A DNA stretch of 64,000 bases from Massilia sp. Root133 (GTDB taxonomy: Bacteria > Pseudomonadota > Gammaproteobacteria > Burkholderiales > Burkholderiaceae_D). The stretch spans positions 490,363 to 554,362 of the forward strand of contig NZ_LMEW01000035.1 in assembly GCF_001426525.1 (NCBI RefSeq), in the 5' to 3' direction. The first letter of the stretch is position 1, and each line of letters opens with the position of its first letter. The notes under the pieces were generated by a model. That model worked only from the letters and a program-made list of their open reading frames with translations. It did not search any database and was not told the origin of the DNA. Below are positions 43,926 to 52,715 of this stretch, piece by piece. A program made the position numbers and the translations under genes.

Positions 43926-44327
43926 GTGAAATCAGCGGTCATCCGTCAAGTCAAGAGCATGTCCATGTCGTGCGACCGGGTCGGCAACCTGTTGTTGACC
44001 AAGTTTTCCGCACACGGCGCGAGCGACGTCGCCGTCTTCGTGCCGGCATCGGTCGTGTTCTGGCTCCTCAAGCACCTGCCGGTGAACCAGGACCCGAACC
44101 TGCAGCCGCCGCCGGCCGGCCCGCAGATCACCCAGTGGGACTGGGATCATCCGAACATTCCGCGTGCGTTCACCGTCCAGTGCAAGGTCTTGCCGGGCAA
44201 GATCAGCATGACGTACAACCTCGACCGCAAACCGGACCTCACCGTCGTCCTCGACCGCAGCAACGTCGAGCTGATGCGCCAGATCATGCTGGCCTACAGC
44301 AAGGACCTGATCGACCTCGACGCGTAA
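43926..44327 (+). CDS. conserved-looking hypothetical protein, 133 residues
   Basis: Starts at GTG 43926 (TAGGAATT upstream). MKSAVIRQVKSMSMSCDRVG then a beta-rich pattern (LLLTKFSAHGASDVAVFVPA, FTVQCKVLPGKISMTYNL) and a C-terminal helix (NVELMRQIMLAYSKDLIDLD). No signal peptide or transmembrane segment is evident. I do not recognise the family. Codon use is like its neighbours, and the clean ribosome site plus alternating hydrophobic pattern support a real gene. Stands 86 bp before the M14 carboxypeptidase gene. Confidence 0.7.
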   Translation: MKSAVIRQVKSMSMSCDRVGNLLLTKFSAHGASDVAVFVPASVVFWLLKHLPVNQDPNLQPPPAGPQITQWDWDHPNIPRAFTVQCKVLPGKISMTYNLDRKPDLTVVLDRSNVELMRQIMLAYSKDLIDLDA

Positions 44328-44413
44328 GTCGAAGCGTCCGGCCGTCAGTGATGGCCGGCGGGCGTGGGCTCGGCTATCATGCGGTCTTTGACCGTTATTC
44401 GAGGACCCCGCCC

Positions 44414-45538
44414 ATGCCCATCAAGATCAGCCAGCTGTTCGATTCCGGTGCGATCGATGTCGTCCAGGCCACCGACCCGCGCCAGATCGACCTCAAGCTG
44501 CGCAAGGATTCTTCAGCCGACATCCACCAGTGGTTCCACTTCCGCCTGCAGGGCGCGCGCGGCCAGGCCTGCACGATCCGCTTCCTGAACGCGGGCCAGG
44601 CGACGTATCCGAAGGGCTTCGAGGGCTACCAGGTGGCGGCCAGCTACGACACCGAGAACTGGTTCCGGGTGCCGACGTCATTCGACGGCCAGGTCATGAC
44701 CGTCAACCACACCCCCGAGCTGGACAGCATTTATTACGCCTATTTCGAGCCCTACACCTGGGAGCGCCACCTGCGCCTGCTCGGTGAAGTGGCGGAAAAC
44801 CCGATCGCGCGCGTGCACGACATCGGCACGACCGTCGACGGCCGCGACATGAACCTCGTCGTGGTCGGCAATCCGCAGGCCGAGAAGAAGATCTGGGTGA
44901 TCGCGCGCCAGCATCCGGGCGAGACGATGGCCGAGTGGTTCGTCGAGGGCATGATGGATGCGCTGCTCGACAATTCGAACCCGATCTCGCGCAAGCTGCT
45001 GCAGCGCGCCGTGTTCTACATCGTGCCGAACATGAATCCGGACGGTTCCGTCCGCGGTAACCTGCGCACGAATGCGGCCGGCGCCAACCTGAATCGCGAG
45101 TGGATGACGCCGTCGCCCGAGCGCAGCCCGGAAGTGCTGTGCGTGAAGAACAAGATCCACGAGACGGGCGTCGACATGTTCTTCGACATCCACGGCGACG
45201 AGGCGCTGCCGTACAACTTCGTGGCCGGCAGCGAGATGCTGGAAGATTTCACGCCGGAGCGCCTGGCCGCCCAGAATGCGTTCATCGAGCGCTACATGGC
45301 CGCCAGCCCCGACTTCCAGAATGTCTACGGCTATGCCGCGAGCAAGTACAACGAAGAACTGCTGACCCTGGCCTCGAAGTACATCGGCCACACGTTCAAA
45401 TGCCTGTCGCTGACCCTGGAGATGCCGTTCAAGGACAACGCCAACCTCCCGGACCCGTACGTCGGCTGGAACGGCGCGCGCAGCGCCGCGTTGGGTGCCG
45501 CGATGCTGCAGCCGATCCTGCAATCGCTGGACGACTGA
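44414..45538 (+). CDS. M14-family zinc carboxypeptidase, cytosolic CCP/Nna1-like
   Basis: 374 residues, no signal peptide. An N-terminal beta domain of about 115 residues (DIHQWFHFRLQGARGQ) precedes the peptidase domain, as in the cytosolic carboxypeptidase (M14D) group. Zinc ligands are His167 and Glu170 (ARQHPGETMAEWF) and His260 (FFDIHGDE); substrate residues are Asn/Arg in NLNREW; the catalytic Glu is Glu336 (LTLEMPF). Eukaryotic relatives remove glutamates from tubulin; bacterial targets are largely unknown. 1 bp before the CYTH gene. Confidence 0.88.
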   Translation: MPIKISQLFDSGAIDVVQATDPRQIDLKLRKDSSADIHQWFHFRLQGARGQACTIRFLNAGQATYPKGFEGYQVAASYDTENWFRVPTSFDGQVMTVNHTPELDSIYYAYFEPYTWERHLRLLGEVAENPIARVHDIGTTVDGRDMNLVVVGNPQAEKKIWVIARQHPGETMAEWFVEGMMDALLDNSNPISRKLLQRAVFYIVPNMNPDGSVRGNLRTNAAGANLNREWMTPSPERSPEVLCVKNKIHETGVDMFFDIHGDEALPYNFVAGSEMLEDFTPERLAAQNAFIERYMAASPDFQNVYGYAASKYNEELLTLASKYIGHTFKCLSLTLEMPFKDNANLPDPYVGWNGARSAALGAAMLQPILQSLDD

Positions 45539-45539
45539 C

Positions 45540-46016
45540 ATGGGTGTCGAGATCGAACGCAAGTTCCTGCTGGCGAATGAAGGCTGGCGCGGGCAGGGCA
45601 TCCCGACGCGCATGCGCCAGGGCTACCTCGTGGCCGACGCCGTCCGGACCGTGCGCGTGCGCATCGAGGGCGAGCGGGCGGTCATCACCATCAAGGGAAA
45701 AAGCACGGGCGCGTCGCGCGGCGAGTGGGAATACGAGATCCCCGTGGCGGACGCGACGGAGCTGCTCGACGGCCTGTGCGAGCAGCCGCAGGTGGAAAAG
45801 ATCCGCCACCGCATCGAGCATGCGGGCCACACGTGGGAAGTGGACGAATTCCTCGGCCTGAATGCCGGGCTCGTCGTCGCGGAGATCGAGCTCGATGCCG
45901 AGGATGAAGCGTTCGAGAAGCCGGACTGGATCGGCCAGGAAGTCACGGGCGAGAAGCGCTATTACAACTCCAGCCTGATCCGGATGCCGTACGCGCAGTG
46001 GCAGGATAAGCCGTGA
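45540..46016 (+). CDS. CYTH-domain protein (triphosphate tunnel enzyme)
   Basis: 158 residues starting MGVEIERKFLL, the signature ExExK of CYTH proteins, with tunnel-lining charged strands (RVRIEGERAVITIKGKS, EWEYEIPV, EVDEFLG, VVAEIELD). Bacterial members of this size usually hydrolyse inorganic triphosphate. ATG is 1 bp after the carboxypeptidase stop, and its own stop overlaps the next start (GTGA), so three genes are tightly linked. Confidence 0.9.
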   Translation: MGVEIERKFLLANEGWRGQGIPTRMRQGYLVADAVRTVRVRIEGERAVITIKGKSTGASRGEWEYEIPVADATELLDGLCEQPQVEKIRHRIEHAGHTWEVDEFLGLNAGLVVAEIELDAEDEAFEKPDWIGQEVTGEKRYYNSSLIRMPYAQWQDKP

Positions 46017-47179
46017 GGCGGCGCGCGCTCCTCGCGCTGGCCTTGTCCGCGACAGCGCTGGCCGGTGCTTCCACGGCGGCCGCCACGCTGCCGAAGCCCA
46101 AAGCGGAGCCGTCGTACTTTCCGCCGGCCGGCGCGTGGGCCCACAAGACGCCGGGCCAGCTGGGCATCGACGCCGCCAGGCTGCGCGACGCCGTCGCGTA
46201 CGCGCAGGCGCACGAGACCGAGCGGGCCCGCGACTTTTCCGACCAGCGACAGACGTTCGGCGAGCCGCTCGGTTCGCTGCCGTCGAAACGCGCACCGACG
46301 AATGGCGTCGTCATCTACAAAGGCTATGTCGTGGCGGAATTCGGCGACACGCACTTCGTCGACCCGACGTATTCCGTCGCGAAGAGCATGCTGTCGACGG
46401 CCGCCGGCGTCGCCCTGCGCGACGGCCGGATCGCGGACCTCGACCAGCCCGTCGCCGCGACCGTGAAGGATGGCGGCTACGACTCGCCGCACAATGCCCG
46501 CGTCACATGGAAGCACCACCTGCAGCAGGAATCCGAGTGGGAAGGCAGCATGTGGGGCAAGAACGCGGACTTTGTCGGCCACGACGCGTTCGGTGCGGGC
46601 GAGCGCAAGCCGCGCACATTCCAGGATCCGGGTAAGTTCTACGAATACAACGACGTGCGCATCAACCGCTTCGCGCTGTCGCTGCTGCGCGTGTTCGGCA
46701 GGCCCGTCCCGGACGTGTTCCAGGACGAGGTCATGGACCCCATCGGCGCGTCGCACCAATGGAAGTGGGTGCCGTACACCAACAGCTACGTTGACATGAA
46801 CGGCAAGCTCGTGGCCTCCGTCAGCGGCGGCACGCGCTGGGGCGGCGGCATGTGGATCGATTCGTGGGACATGGCGCGCTTCGGCTATTTGTGGCTGCGC
46901 CAGGGCAATTGGAACGGTCGCCAGATCGTGCCCAAGGACTATGTGAAGGCGGCACTGACGCCCAGCGCGCACGGGCCCGACTACGGCTATCTGTGGTGGC
47001 TGAACACGACGGGCAAGAACCTGCCTGGGCTGCCGCCGACGGCGTTCGCGGCGCTGGGCGCCGGCAGCAACGACATCGTGGTGTCGCCCGAGCATGATCT
47101 CGTGATCGTGTGGCGCTGGCATGCGGGCAATCCGGCCGAGTTCGCCAAACGCGTGATCGCGGCGCTGCCGGTTCGGTAA
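46013..47179 (+). CDS. secreted serine hydrolase, class C beta-lactamase-like
   Basis: 388 residues with signal peptide ending near STAAA24. Ser121-Val-Ala-Lys124 (TYSVAKSM) is the S-x-x-K nucleophile motif. The second motif reads FYEYNDVRIN instead of Y-x-N, a variant common in esterase-like relatives, so it is more likely an esterase or D-aminopeptidase than a resistance enzyme. The third motif (HxG/KTG) is replaced by a GAGSNDIV-type segment. GTG start overlaps the CYTH stop. Confidence 0.82.
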   Translation: MRRRALLALALSATALAGASTAAATLPKPKAEPSYFPPAGAWAHKTPGQLGIDAARLRDAVAYAQAHETERARDFSDQRQTFGEPLGSLPSKRAPTNGVVIYKGYVVAEFGDTHFVDPTYSVAKSMLSTAAGVALRDGRIADLDQPVAATVKDGGYDSPHNARVTWKHHLQQESEWEGSMWGKNADFVGHDAFGAGERKPRTFQDPGKFYEYNDVRINRFALSLLRVFGRPVPDVFQDEVMDPIGASHQWKWVPYTNSYVDMNGKLVASVSGGTRWGGGMWIDSWDMARFGYLWLRQGNWNGRQIVPKDYVKAALTPSAHGPDYGYLWWLNTTGKNLPGLPPTAFAALGAGSNDIVVSPEHDLVIVWRWHAGNPAEFAKRVIAALPVR

Positions 47180-47287
47180 TCCGCCCGATACTGCCGTTTT
47201 TTGTAGTTTTTGAGACGTTTTTTTTAGCGACTACAGGCCGGACCCGGCGAGAATCGGCCGCATCGATCACTTTGCGATGGGGACACG

Positions 47288-48445
47288 ATGCGGGACGCCC
47301 GTACGACGATGGACTTGCCGGTGGCGCCGGACGCGCGGCAGGCAGCGGCCCGGTATTACCGCCCCGAACTGGACGTGCTGCGCTTCATCGCGTTCCTGTT
47401 CGTCTTCATGACGCACCGCACCGACCTGGCGCCCATCGACCAGGCGCGGCATCCGTGGTTCCATGCGTTCGCGCAGATCGGCGTGTATGGCGTGCCGGTG
47501 TTCTTTTTCCTGAGCGCCTTCCTGATCACCGAATTGCTGGAGCGGGAACGGAGCGCGACCGGCACCATCGACGTGCGCGCCTTTTATGTCAGACGCATAT
47601 TGCGGATCTGGCCCCTGTATTTCCTGGTCTTTTTCGGGCTCGTCCTGCTCAACCTGGTCTTGCCCGGCGCCGGCGCGGACTCGCCCGCCAAATGGCTGTT
47701 CTTCACGCTGTTTGCCGGGAACTGGTACATCACGTTCAACGGCTGGATCGAGTATCCCGTCAATCCGATGTGGAGCCTGTCGGTCGAGGAGCAGTTCTAC
47801 ATCGTCATCCCGTTCCTCGCCTCGCTCGGACGCCGCGCGCTCGTGGCGGTCAATGTCGCCGTGCTCGCCGTGTCGTACGGCGTGATCGTCTGGTATGCGC
47901 GCGGATTCACCACGCCGCCCGGCTTCAGCGGCCAATGGACCAACAGCTTCGTGCACTTCCAGTTCTTCGCGGGCGGCATGTTGCTGGCGCTGGCCTTGCG
48001 CGGCCGCCGGCCCGACTGGCATATCGCCGCGCGGGCCGGCCTGTGGAGCGCCGCCATCGCCGCCTGGCTGGTCGCGTCGGCCGGGTGCGGGATCAAGGCC
48101 GATTATCCCCAGTCGACCGTGACGGAAAGCCTGGCGGGCTGGGGCCTCGTGCTGGCCGGCGCCGCGCTCATGCTGGTCGCGACGCTCGGCACGCCGCAGC
48201 GGTTCCTGCCCGCGCCCCTGGTCTACCTCGGACGCATTTCATACGGCCTCTACCTGACCCATATCTTTTTCTTCTGGCTCGTCTATGACAAATGCAAACC
48301 GTGGCTGGCCGGCCTCGGCGACGACGTCGGCATGCTGCTCGCCTTTGCCGCGACGGTGGCCGTGGCCTCCGTGCTGTACCGGACGTTCGAAACGCCGTTC
48401 CTGCGGCTGAAACGGCGTTTCACGCGGGTGCCTTCGCGCGACTGA
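47288..48445 (+). CDS. acyltransferase 3 family membrane protein (OafA-like)
   Basis: 385 residues with about ten transmembrane helices. YRPELDVLRFIAFLFVFMTH is the family opening, and RIWPLYFLVFFG and NPMWSLSVEEQFY are characteristic. Such enzymes transfer acetyl or other acyl groups to surface sugars. There is no C-terminal SGNH domain. Possible acceptors include the glycans from the operon at 37.7-42.1 kb, but nothing ties them directly. ATG 47288 after GATGGGGACACG. Confidence 0.88.
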   Translation: MRDARTTMDLPVAPDARQAAARYYRPELDVLRFIAFLFVFMTHRTDLAPIDQARHPWFHAFAQIGVYGVPVFFFLSAFLITELLERERSATGTIDVRAFYVRRILRIWPLYFLVFFGLVLLNLVLPGAGADSPAKWLFFTLFAGNWYITFNGWIEYPVNPMWSLSVEEQFYIVIPFLASLGRRALVAVNVAVLAVSYGVIVWYARGFTTPPGFSGQWTNSFVHFQFFAGGMLLALALRGRRPDWHIAARAGLWSAAIAAWLVASAGCGIKADYPQSTVTESLAGWGLVLAGAALMLVATLGTPQRFLPAPLVYLGRISYGLYLTHIFFFWLVYDKCKPWLAGLGDDVGMLLAFAATVAVASVLYRTFETPFLRLKRRFTRVPSRD

Positions 48446-48523
48446 TACCCCTACATTTATCCAGTCCACTTCGCGCCCGAAGTGCGCTAGCATGCCGGCG
48501 TACCCCACCACAAGGCGCCGACC

Positions 48524-50230
48524 ATGTCCGAACACGATCCCGAACTCATCTCCGCCAGCCTCGCGCCCGATTCCGAGGCGCGCGCCGCCATCGACCTGGC
48601 CACGCGCGGCCACCAGATCTATCCCGTCCTGGGCGCGGACGACATCCAGCGCCTGCGCCGCTTCGGCACGTGCCGCACGTGGCCGGACGGGGCCACCGTG
48701 TTCCGTGCCTGCGTGGATTCGCCGGGCATGGTCGTCGTGCTGGCGGGGCGGTTGTCGTGCAGCCGGACGGACGCGCTCGGCAACCGGGTCGAGGTCGTCG
48801 AATACGGACCCGGCCAGTTCAGCGGCGAAGTGGCCCAGCTCTCGGGCCGGCCGCCGCTCGCGGACGGCTTCGCGGTGGGCCAGCTGGAAGCCCTCGTGCT
48901 CGACGCGGAATGCCTGCGCGCCGTGATCGTGGCCGAGGCCGAACTGGGCGAGCGCCTGATGCGCGCGTTCATCCTGCGCCGCGTGCAGCTCATCAACAAC
49001 AAGCCGGGCGGCCCCATCCTGATCGGGCCGAACGCGCACGCAGGGCTGTTCGAGCTCGAGAATTTCCTGTCGCGCAATGCCTACCCGTACACGCGGCGCG
49101 ACCCGGCCACGGACCCGGAAGCGGCCCAGCTCGTCCGCGAGCACTGGCGCAACGAGTCCGACTGGCCGCTCGTCGCGTTGCCGGACGGCTTCGTGCTGAA
49201 GAACCCGACCCTGGCCGAGGTCGGCCGCTGTCTCGGCACCTTGCCCCGCATCGAGCGCGGGACGGTGTTCGATGTGCTGGTCGTGGGCGCCGGTCCGTCC
49301 GGCCTCGCGACGGCCGTGTACGCCGCTTCCGAGGGCCTGCGCGTGATGGTGCTGGACCAGCGTTCCTATGGCGGCCAGGCCGGCGCCAGCGCCCGCATCG
49401 AGAACTTCCTCGGCTTCCCGACCGGGATCTCCGGCCGCGCGCTCGCGGGCCGCTCGTACGTGCAGGCCGTGAAATTCGGCGCCGAGGTCGCGATCCCCGC
49501 GCCGGCCACGCGCCTGCTGTGCCACGAGCGGCCGCTGAAGGTGGAAATGGATGACGGCACCTGTCTGCAGGCCAAGGCCGTCGTGCTGGCGTCGGGCGCG
49601 CGCTACCGCAAGCCGGACCTGCCCAACCTGGCGCAGTTCGAAGGCCGCGGCGTGTACTACTGGGCGTCGCCCGTGGAAGCGCGGCTGTGCCGCAACGAAG
49701 CCGTCATGCTCGTGGGCGGGGGCAATTCGGCCGGGCAGGCCGCGGTCTTCCTCGCGGCGCATGCGTCCGAGGTGCACATGCTGGTACGCCGGGGGCTGGA
49801 GGCGACGATGTCGAGCTACCTGATCGAGCGCATCGCGGCCACGCCCAACATCCATGTGCACACGCGGCGCGAGATCGCCGCCCTGGAAGGCGACGACAAC
49901 GGCCTGACGGGCGTGCGCTGCCGCAGCATCGACGGCGACGACGAGCGGTCGTTCGCCGTGCGCCGGCTGTTCCTGTTCATCGGCGCCGATCCGAACAGCG
50001 ACTGGCTGCACGAATGCGGCGTCGAACTGGACGACAAGGGCTTCGTGCTGACGGGCGCCGACACGCGCCCGGAACACGGCGCCCGCTCGCTGGAGACGAG
50101 CGTCGACGGCGTGTTTGCCGTGGGCGACCTGCGGGCCGGCTCGACCAAGCGCGTGGCCGCGGCGGCGGGCGAGGGGGCGGCGGCCGTGTCGCAGATCCAC
50201 GGGTATCTGGCGACATTGGCCGAGCGCTGA
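48524..50230 (+). CDS. cyclic-nucleotide-binding domain fused to a thioredoxin-reductase-like flavoprotein
   Basis: 568 residues. About 40-155 is a CNB/CRP-type sensor (RRFGTCRTWPDGATVFRACV, GEVAQLSGRPP), about 165-240 a linker, and about 255-560 a two-dinucleotide flavoprotein: FAD site VVGAGPSGLATAVYAASEG, NADPH site LVGGGNSAGQAAVFLA, FAVGDLRAGSTKR. The redox-active CxxC expected before the NADPH site is absent (YYWASPVEARLCRNE), so it cannot act as a normal thioredoxin reductase. Likely a ligand-sensing NAD(P)H oxidoreductase. Single gene. Confidence 0.88.
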   Translation: MSEHDPELISASLAPDSEARAAIDLATRGHQIYPVLGADDIQRLRRFGTCRTWPDGATVFRACVDSPGMVVVLAGRLSCSRTDALGNRVEVVEYGPGQFSGEVAQLSGRPPLADGFAVGQLEALVLDAECLRAVIVAEAELGERLMRAFILRRVQLINNKPGGPILIGPNAHAGLFELENFLSRNAYPYTRRDPATDPEAAQLVREHWRNESDWPLVALPDGFVLKNPTLAEVGRCLGTLPRIERGTVFDVLVVGAGPSGLATAVYAASEGLRVMVLDQRSYGGQAGASARIENFLGFPTGISGRALAGRSYVQAVKFGAEVAIPAPATRLLCHERPLKVEMDDGTCLQAKAVVLASGARYRKPDLPNLAQFEGRGVYYWASPVEARLCRNEAVMLVGGGNSAGQAAVFLAAHASEVHMLVRRGLEATMSSYLIERIAATPNIHVHTRREIAALEGDDNGLTGVRCRSIDGDDERSFAVRRLFLFIGADPNSDWLHECGVELDDKGFVLTGADTRPEHGARSLETSVDGVFAVGDLRAGSTKRVAAAAGEGAAAVSQIHGYLATLAER

Positions 50231-50260
50231 CGGTTGCAACCCGCGGCGCATGGCGAAGAC

Positions 50261-50299
50261 AAGGTTGAGTTGAACCTTCTAGATGACAGCAGGCATAAT
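50261..50299 (+). promoter_or_regulatory. promoter of the TPR-GGDEF gene with overlapping palindrome
   Basis: TTGAAC (50270-50275), 18-bp spacer, CATAAT (50294-50299). AAGGTT-N6-AACCTT (50261-50278) overlaps the -35 and could bind a repressor or activator. Start codon is 48 nt downstream of the -10. Confidence 0.5.
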
Positions 50300-50346
50300 G
50301 CGCCGGCAAGCGGCCGACCGTCCTTCGGCCCAGCCCGAGGAGTGCA

Positions 50347-52404
50347 ATGGCCTTTTCCGTACTGTCATCATCCAGCATGCGCGCAGTGTGCGTCGCCGCG
50401 GTCTTGCTGTGCCCGCTCGTGGCCCATGGCGACGAGGCACAGGCACGCCGCCTGCGCGACATCGGCGCCATGGCCCGCTTCGTGCCGGACGAAGCGTCGC
50501 GCCGGCTGCGCGCGATGGAATGGGAAATGGCCACCGCCCCCGCGGCGCTGCGGACGGACTTCCTGTACCACTACAGCACCGCCGAGCGCGGCATCGGCGA
50601 CCTGACGCATGCGCTGACCCTGGCCGACCAGCTCGTCACGTATGGCCGGCGCAACCATGACAACGTCGCCCTGGCGAAAGGCCTGATCGGGCGCGCCAAC
50701 ACGCTCTATTTGCGGGAAGAACTGGCCGCGTCGCACGCCACGGCGTTCGAGGCGGAACGGGTCGCCCTGGCGACGGACGACGTCCCGACCAAGGTGCTGG
50801 CGACGATCGCCGCCGGGCAATCGTTCCAGGAGGAGGGCAATTATCCGGAGGCGCTGGCAAAACTGCATGCCGCCGTCGACATGGCACGCCACGTCAAGGA
50901 CGACGCCGCCCCGCTGGCCAGTGCGCTGCACACGCTGGTGCAGCTGTATTTGAACACGGGCGATTTCGACAAGGGATGGAAGGCGCAACGGGAAGCGCTG
51001 GCCGTGGCCAGGCAGATGGCCTCCCCGGGCTATATCGCGACGGCGCTGGCCGACGAGTTCGCGCTGGCCGTCGAGCAGAAAGCGTTCGCGCGGGCCCGGC
51101 ATGCCCTGTTCGAGGAACTCGCCCTCGAACGCAGCATCGGCGCCCGCCAGATGGTGGCGACCACGCTCGTCAACCTGTCGGATTGCTACCTGAAGGAGGG
51201 CCGGTTCCGCGAGGCCCAGACCTATGCCGCGCAGGCGCTGGAGGCCGCCCTCGACGCCAGGAGCAACAACGACGTCGCCACGGCCCGCGTCAACCTGGGC
51301 CAGGCGCTGCTCGGGCAAGGCCACCTGGCCGACGGCAAGCGGCAGGTCGAAGCCGGCCTCGCGACCTATGAAAAACAGGGCGACAAGCCCGAACTGCTGG
51401 CGGTGCTGCGCGAGTATGGCTACGCGCTGGAGCATGCCGGCGACTACAAGGGCGCCGTCGACGCGTACAACCGCGAGCGCAAGCTGTCGAGCGAGATCTT
51501 CGACGAGCAGCGCCAGAAGGCGCTGATGGAGCTGCAGCAGAAGTACGAGGCCGAGAACAAGCAGCGCCGGATCGACGCCCTGCGCCAGGAGAACCGGGCC
51601 ACGAAGGCGGAGCTGGACAACCGCCGCCTGCATCAACGCATCTGGTGGATGCTCGCCATCGTCTTCGGGCTGGCGTCGGTGGTCGTCGGCCTGCTGTACC
51701 GGAAAGTGCGCCGCGCCAACGCCGAGCTGGAAGAGAAGAACCAGCAATTGAAGCGGCAGGGCGCGCTCGATCCGCTCACGCTGCTGTACAACCGCCGCCA
51801 CTTCCAGGAATTCATGGGCCGGACCGGCACCGAGCGGCGCGCGGGCGGCGACGGGACCGTGGGTGCCCTGTTCCTGCTGGACGTCGACCGGTTCAAGGAC
51901 ATCAACGACGCGCTGGGCCATGCGGCCGGCGACGCCGTCCTGAAGACCGTTGCGCACAACCTGCGCCTGGCACTCCGCGAGACCGACATGATCGTGCGCT
52001 GGGGCGGCGAGGAATTTCTCGTGTTCGTGCCGTCGGTCGCGCGCGACGGCCTGGACGAGGTGGCGCTGCGCATCCTGCACGGCATCTCGTCGCAAGCCGC
52101 CGAGCACCGGGGGACGCGCGTTCCGGTCAGCGTATCCGTCGGGTTCGCGCCGGTTCCAGTGGCGCTCGGCGGTACGGCGCTGACCTGGGAACAGGTCGTC
52201 AACCTCGCGGACATGGCCTTGTACCAGGCCAAGGCGCGCGGCCGCAACTGCGCGTGCGGCGTGCTCGGCTTTCCCGACGGCGCCCCGGCGACGCTGGAGC
52301 CGATCGAGCGCGACCTGGAAGAGGCCGGGCGCCAGGGATGGGTCGACCTGTCGGTGGTGCCGGGCGACGTCGAATACTCGACGGCGGTGCGGTCGCGCGC
52401 GTGA
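50347..52404 (+). CDS. TPR-repeat diguanylate cyclase
   Basis: 685 residues: signal peptide (to about AHGDE), periplasmic TPR-like helical repeats (about 40-370; ARHALFEELALERSIGARQM, REAQTYAAQALEAALDARSN), a coiled coil (about 375-430), one transmembrane helix (IWWMLAIVFGLASVVVGLL) and a C-terminal GGDEF domain. The active site is GGEEF, with inhibitory RETD five residues before it. The design transmits a periplasmic, TPR-bound signal to c-di-GMP synthesis. Second cyclase of the window. Confidence 0.9.
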   Translation: MAFSVLSSSSMRAVCVAAVLLCPLVAHGDEAQARRLRDIGAMARFVPDEASRRLRAMEWEMATAPAALRTDFLYHYSTAERGIGDLTHALTLADQLVTYGRRNHDNVALAKGLIGRANTLYLREELAASHATAFEAERVALATDDVPTKVLATIAAGQSFQEEGNYPEALAKLHAAVDMARHVKDDAAPLASALHTLVQLYLNTGDFDKGWKAQREALAVARQMASPGYIATALADEFALAVEQKAFARARHALFEELALERSIGARQMVATTLVNLSDCYLKEGRFREAQTYAAQALEAALDARSNNDVATARVNLGQALLGQGHLADGKRQVEAGLATYEKQGDKPELLAVLREYGYALEHAGDYKGAVDAYNRERKLSSEIFDEQRQKALMELQQKYEAENKQRRIDALRQENRATKAELDNRRLHQRIWWMLAIVFGLASVVVGLLYRKVRRANAELEEKNQQLKRQGALDPLTLLYNRRHFQEFMGRTGTERRAGGDGTVGALFLLDVDRFKDINDALGHAAGDAVLKTVAHNLRLALRETDMIVRWGGEEFLVFVPSVARDGLDEVALRILHGISSQAAEHRGTRVPVSVSVGFAPVPVALGGTALTWEQVVNLADMALYQAKARGRNCACGVLGFPDGAPATLEPIERDLEEAGRQGWVDLSVVPGDVEYSTAVRSRA

Positions 52405-52407
52405 CTT

Positions 52408-52567
52408 TCAGCCGCCCGGCAGGTCGCGCTCGAGTTCGGCGACCTGCGCGAGCCAGCGCGCGACGACGTCCAGCTCGTCCGGCGTGAACCCGGCCGTCAG
52501 GCGCGCGTTCAAGTCCTGCAGCACGGCGTGGGCCTGGCGGCTCGCGTCCTGTCCCTGCGTGCCAAGA
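52408..52567 (-). pseudogene. C-terminal remnant of a MarR-family regulator
   Basis: On the minus strand, about 50 residues read in frame to a TGA at 52408-52410. The segment includes QAHAVLQDLNARLTAGF then TPDELDVVARWLAQV, which resembles the last helices of MarR/SlyA-type regulators ('LTEQG...H...L..GFT.EE'). The 5' part is missing: the frame runs straight into the GGGGTCAGAGCCC repeat at 52569 and no start is found. Deletion at the repeat is the simplest reading. Confidence 0.55.
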
Positions 52568-52568
52568 A

Positions 52569-52657
52569 CCGGGGTCAGAGCCCGGTTTTAATCAATTTCC
52601 TCGAGGCTCAACAAGTTTGCCTTATGGATCTTGCCAAAAAAAGGGCTCTGACCCCGG
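52569..52657. repeat. inverted pair of GGGGTCAGAGCCC repeats
   Basis: CCGGGGTCAGAGCCC (52569-52583) and GGGCTCTGACCCCGG (52643-52657) are perfect 15-bp inverted copies enclosing about 59 bp. Same family as the elements at 30.05 and 57.2 kb. Confidence 0.88.
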
Positions 52658-52659
52658 TT

Positions 52660-52690
52660 TTCAAAAACAAAACCCGGCACGGGGCCGGGT
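52660..52690 (-). terminator. intrinsic terminator of the DUF2863 gene
   Basis: Minus strand ACCCGGC/GCCGGGT stem (52672-52678 with 52684-52690), short GC-rich loop, then a T-rich tract (A-rich 52662-52671 on plus). Confidence 0.75.
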
Positions 52691-52715
52691 CTTGTGGTTG
52701 AGGCGATGCCGCGCG

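Noticed and set aside
46013..47179. Antibiotic-resistance class C beta-lactamase
   Set aside because: The Y-x-N motif reads YND and the KTG box is absent, pointing to an esterase-like serine hydrolase.
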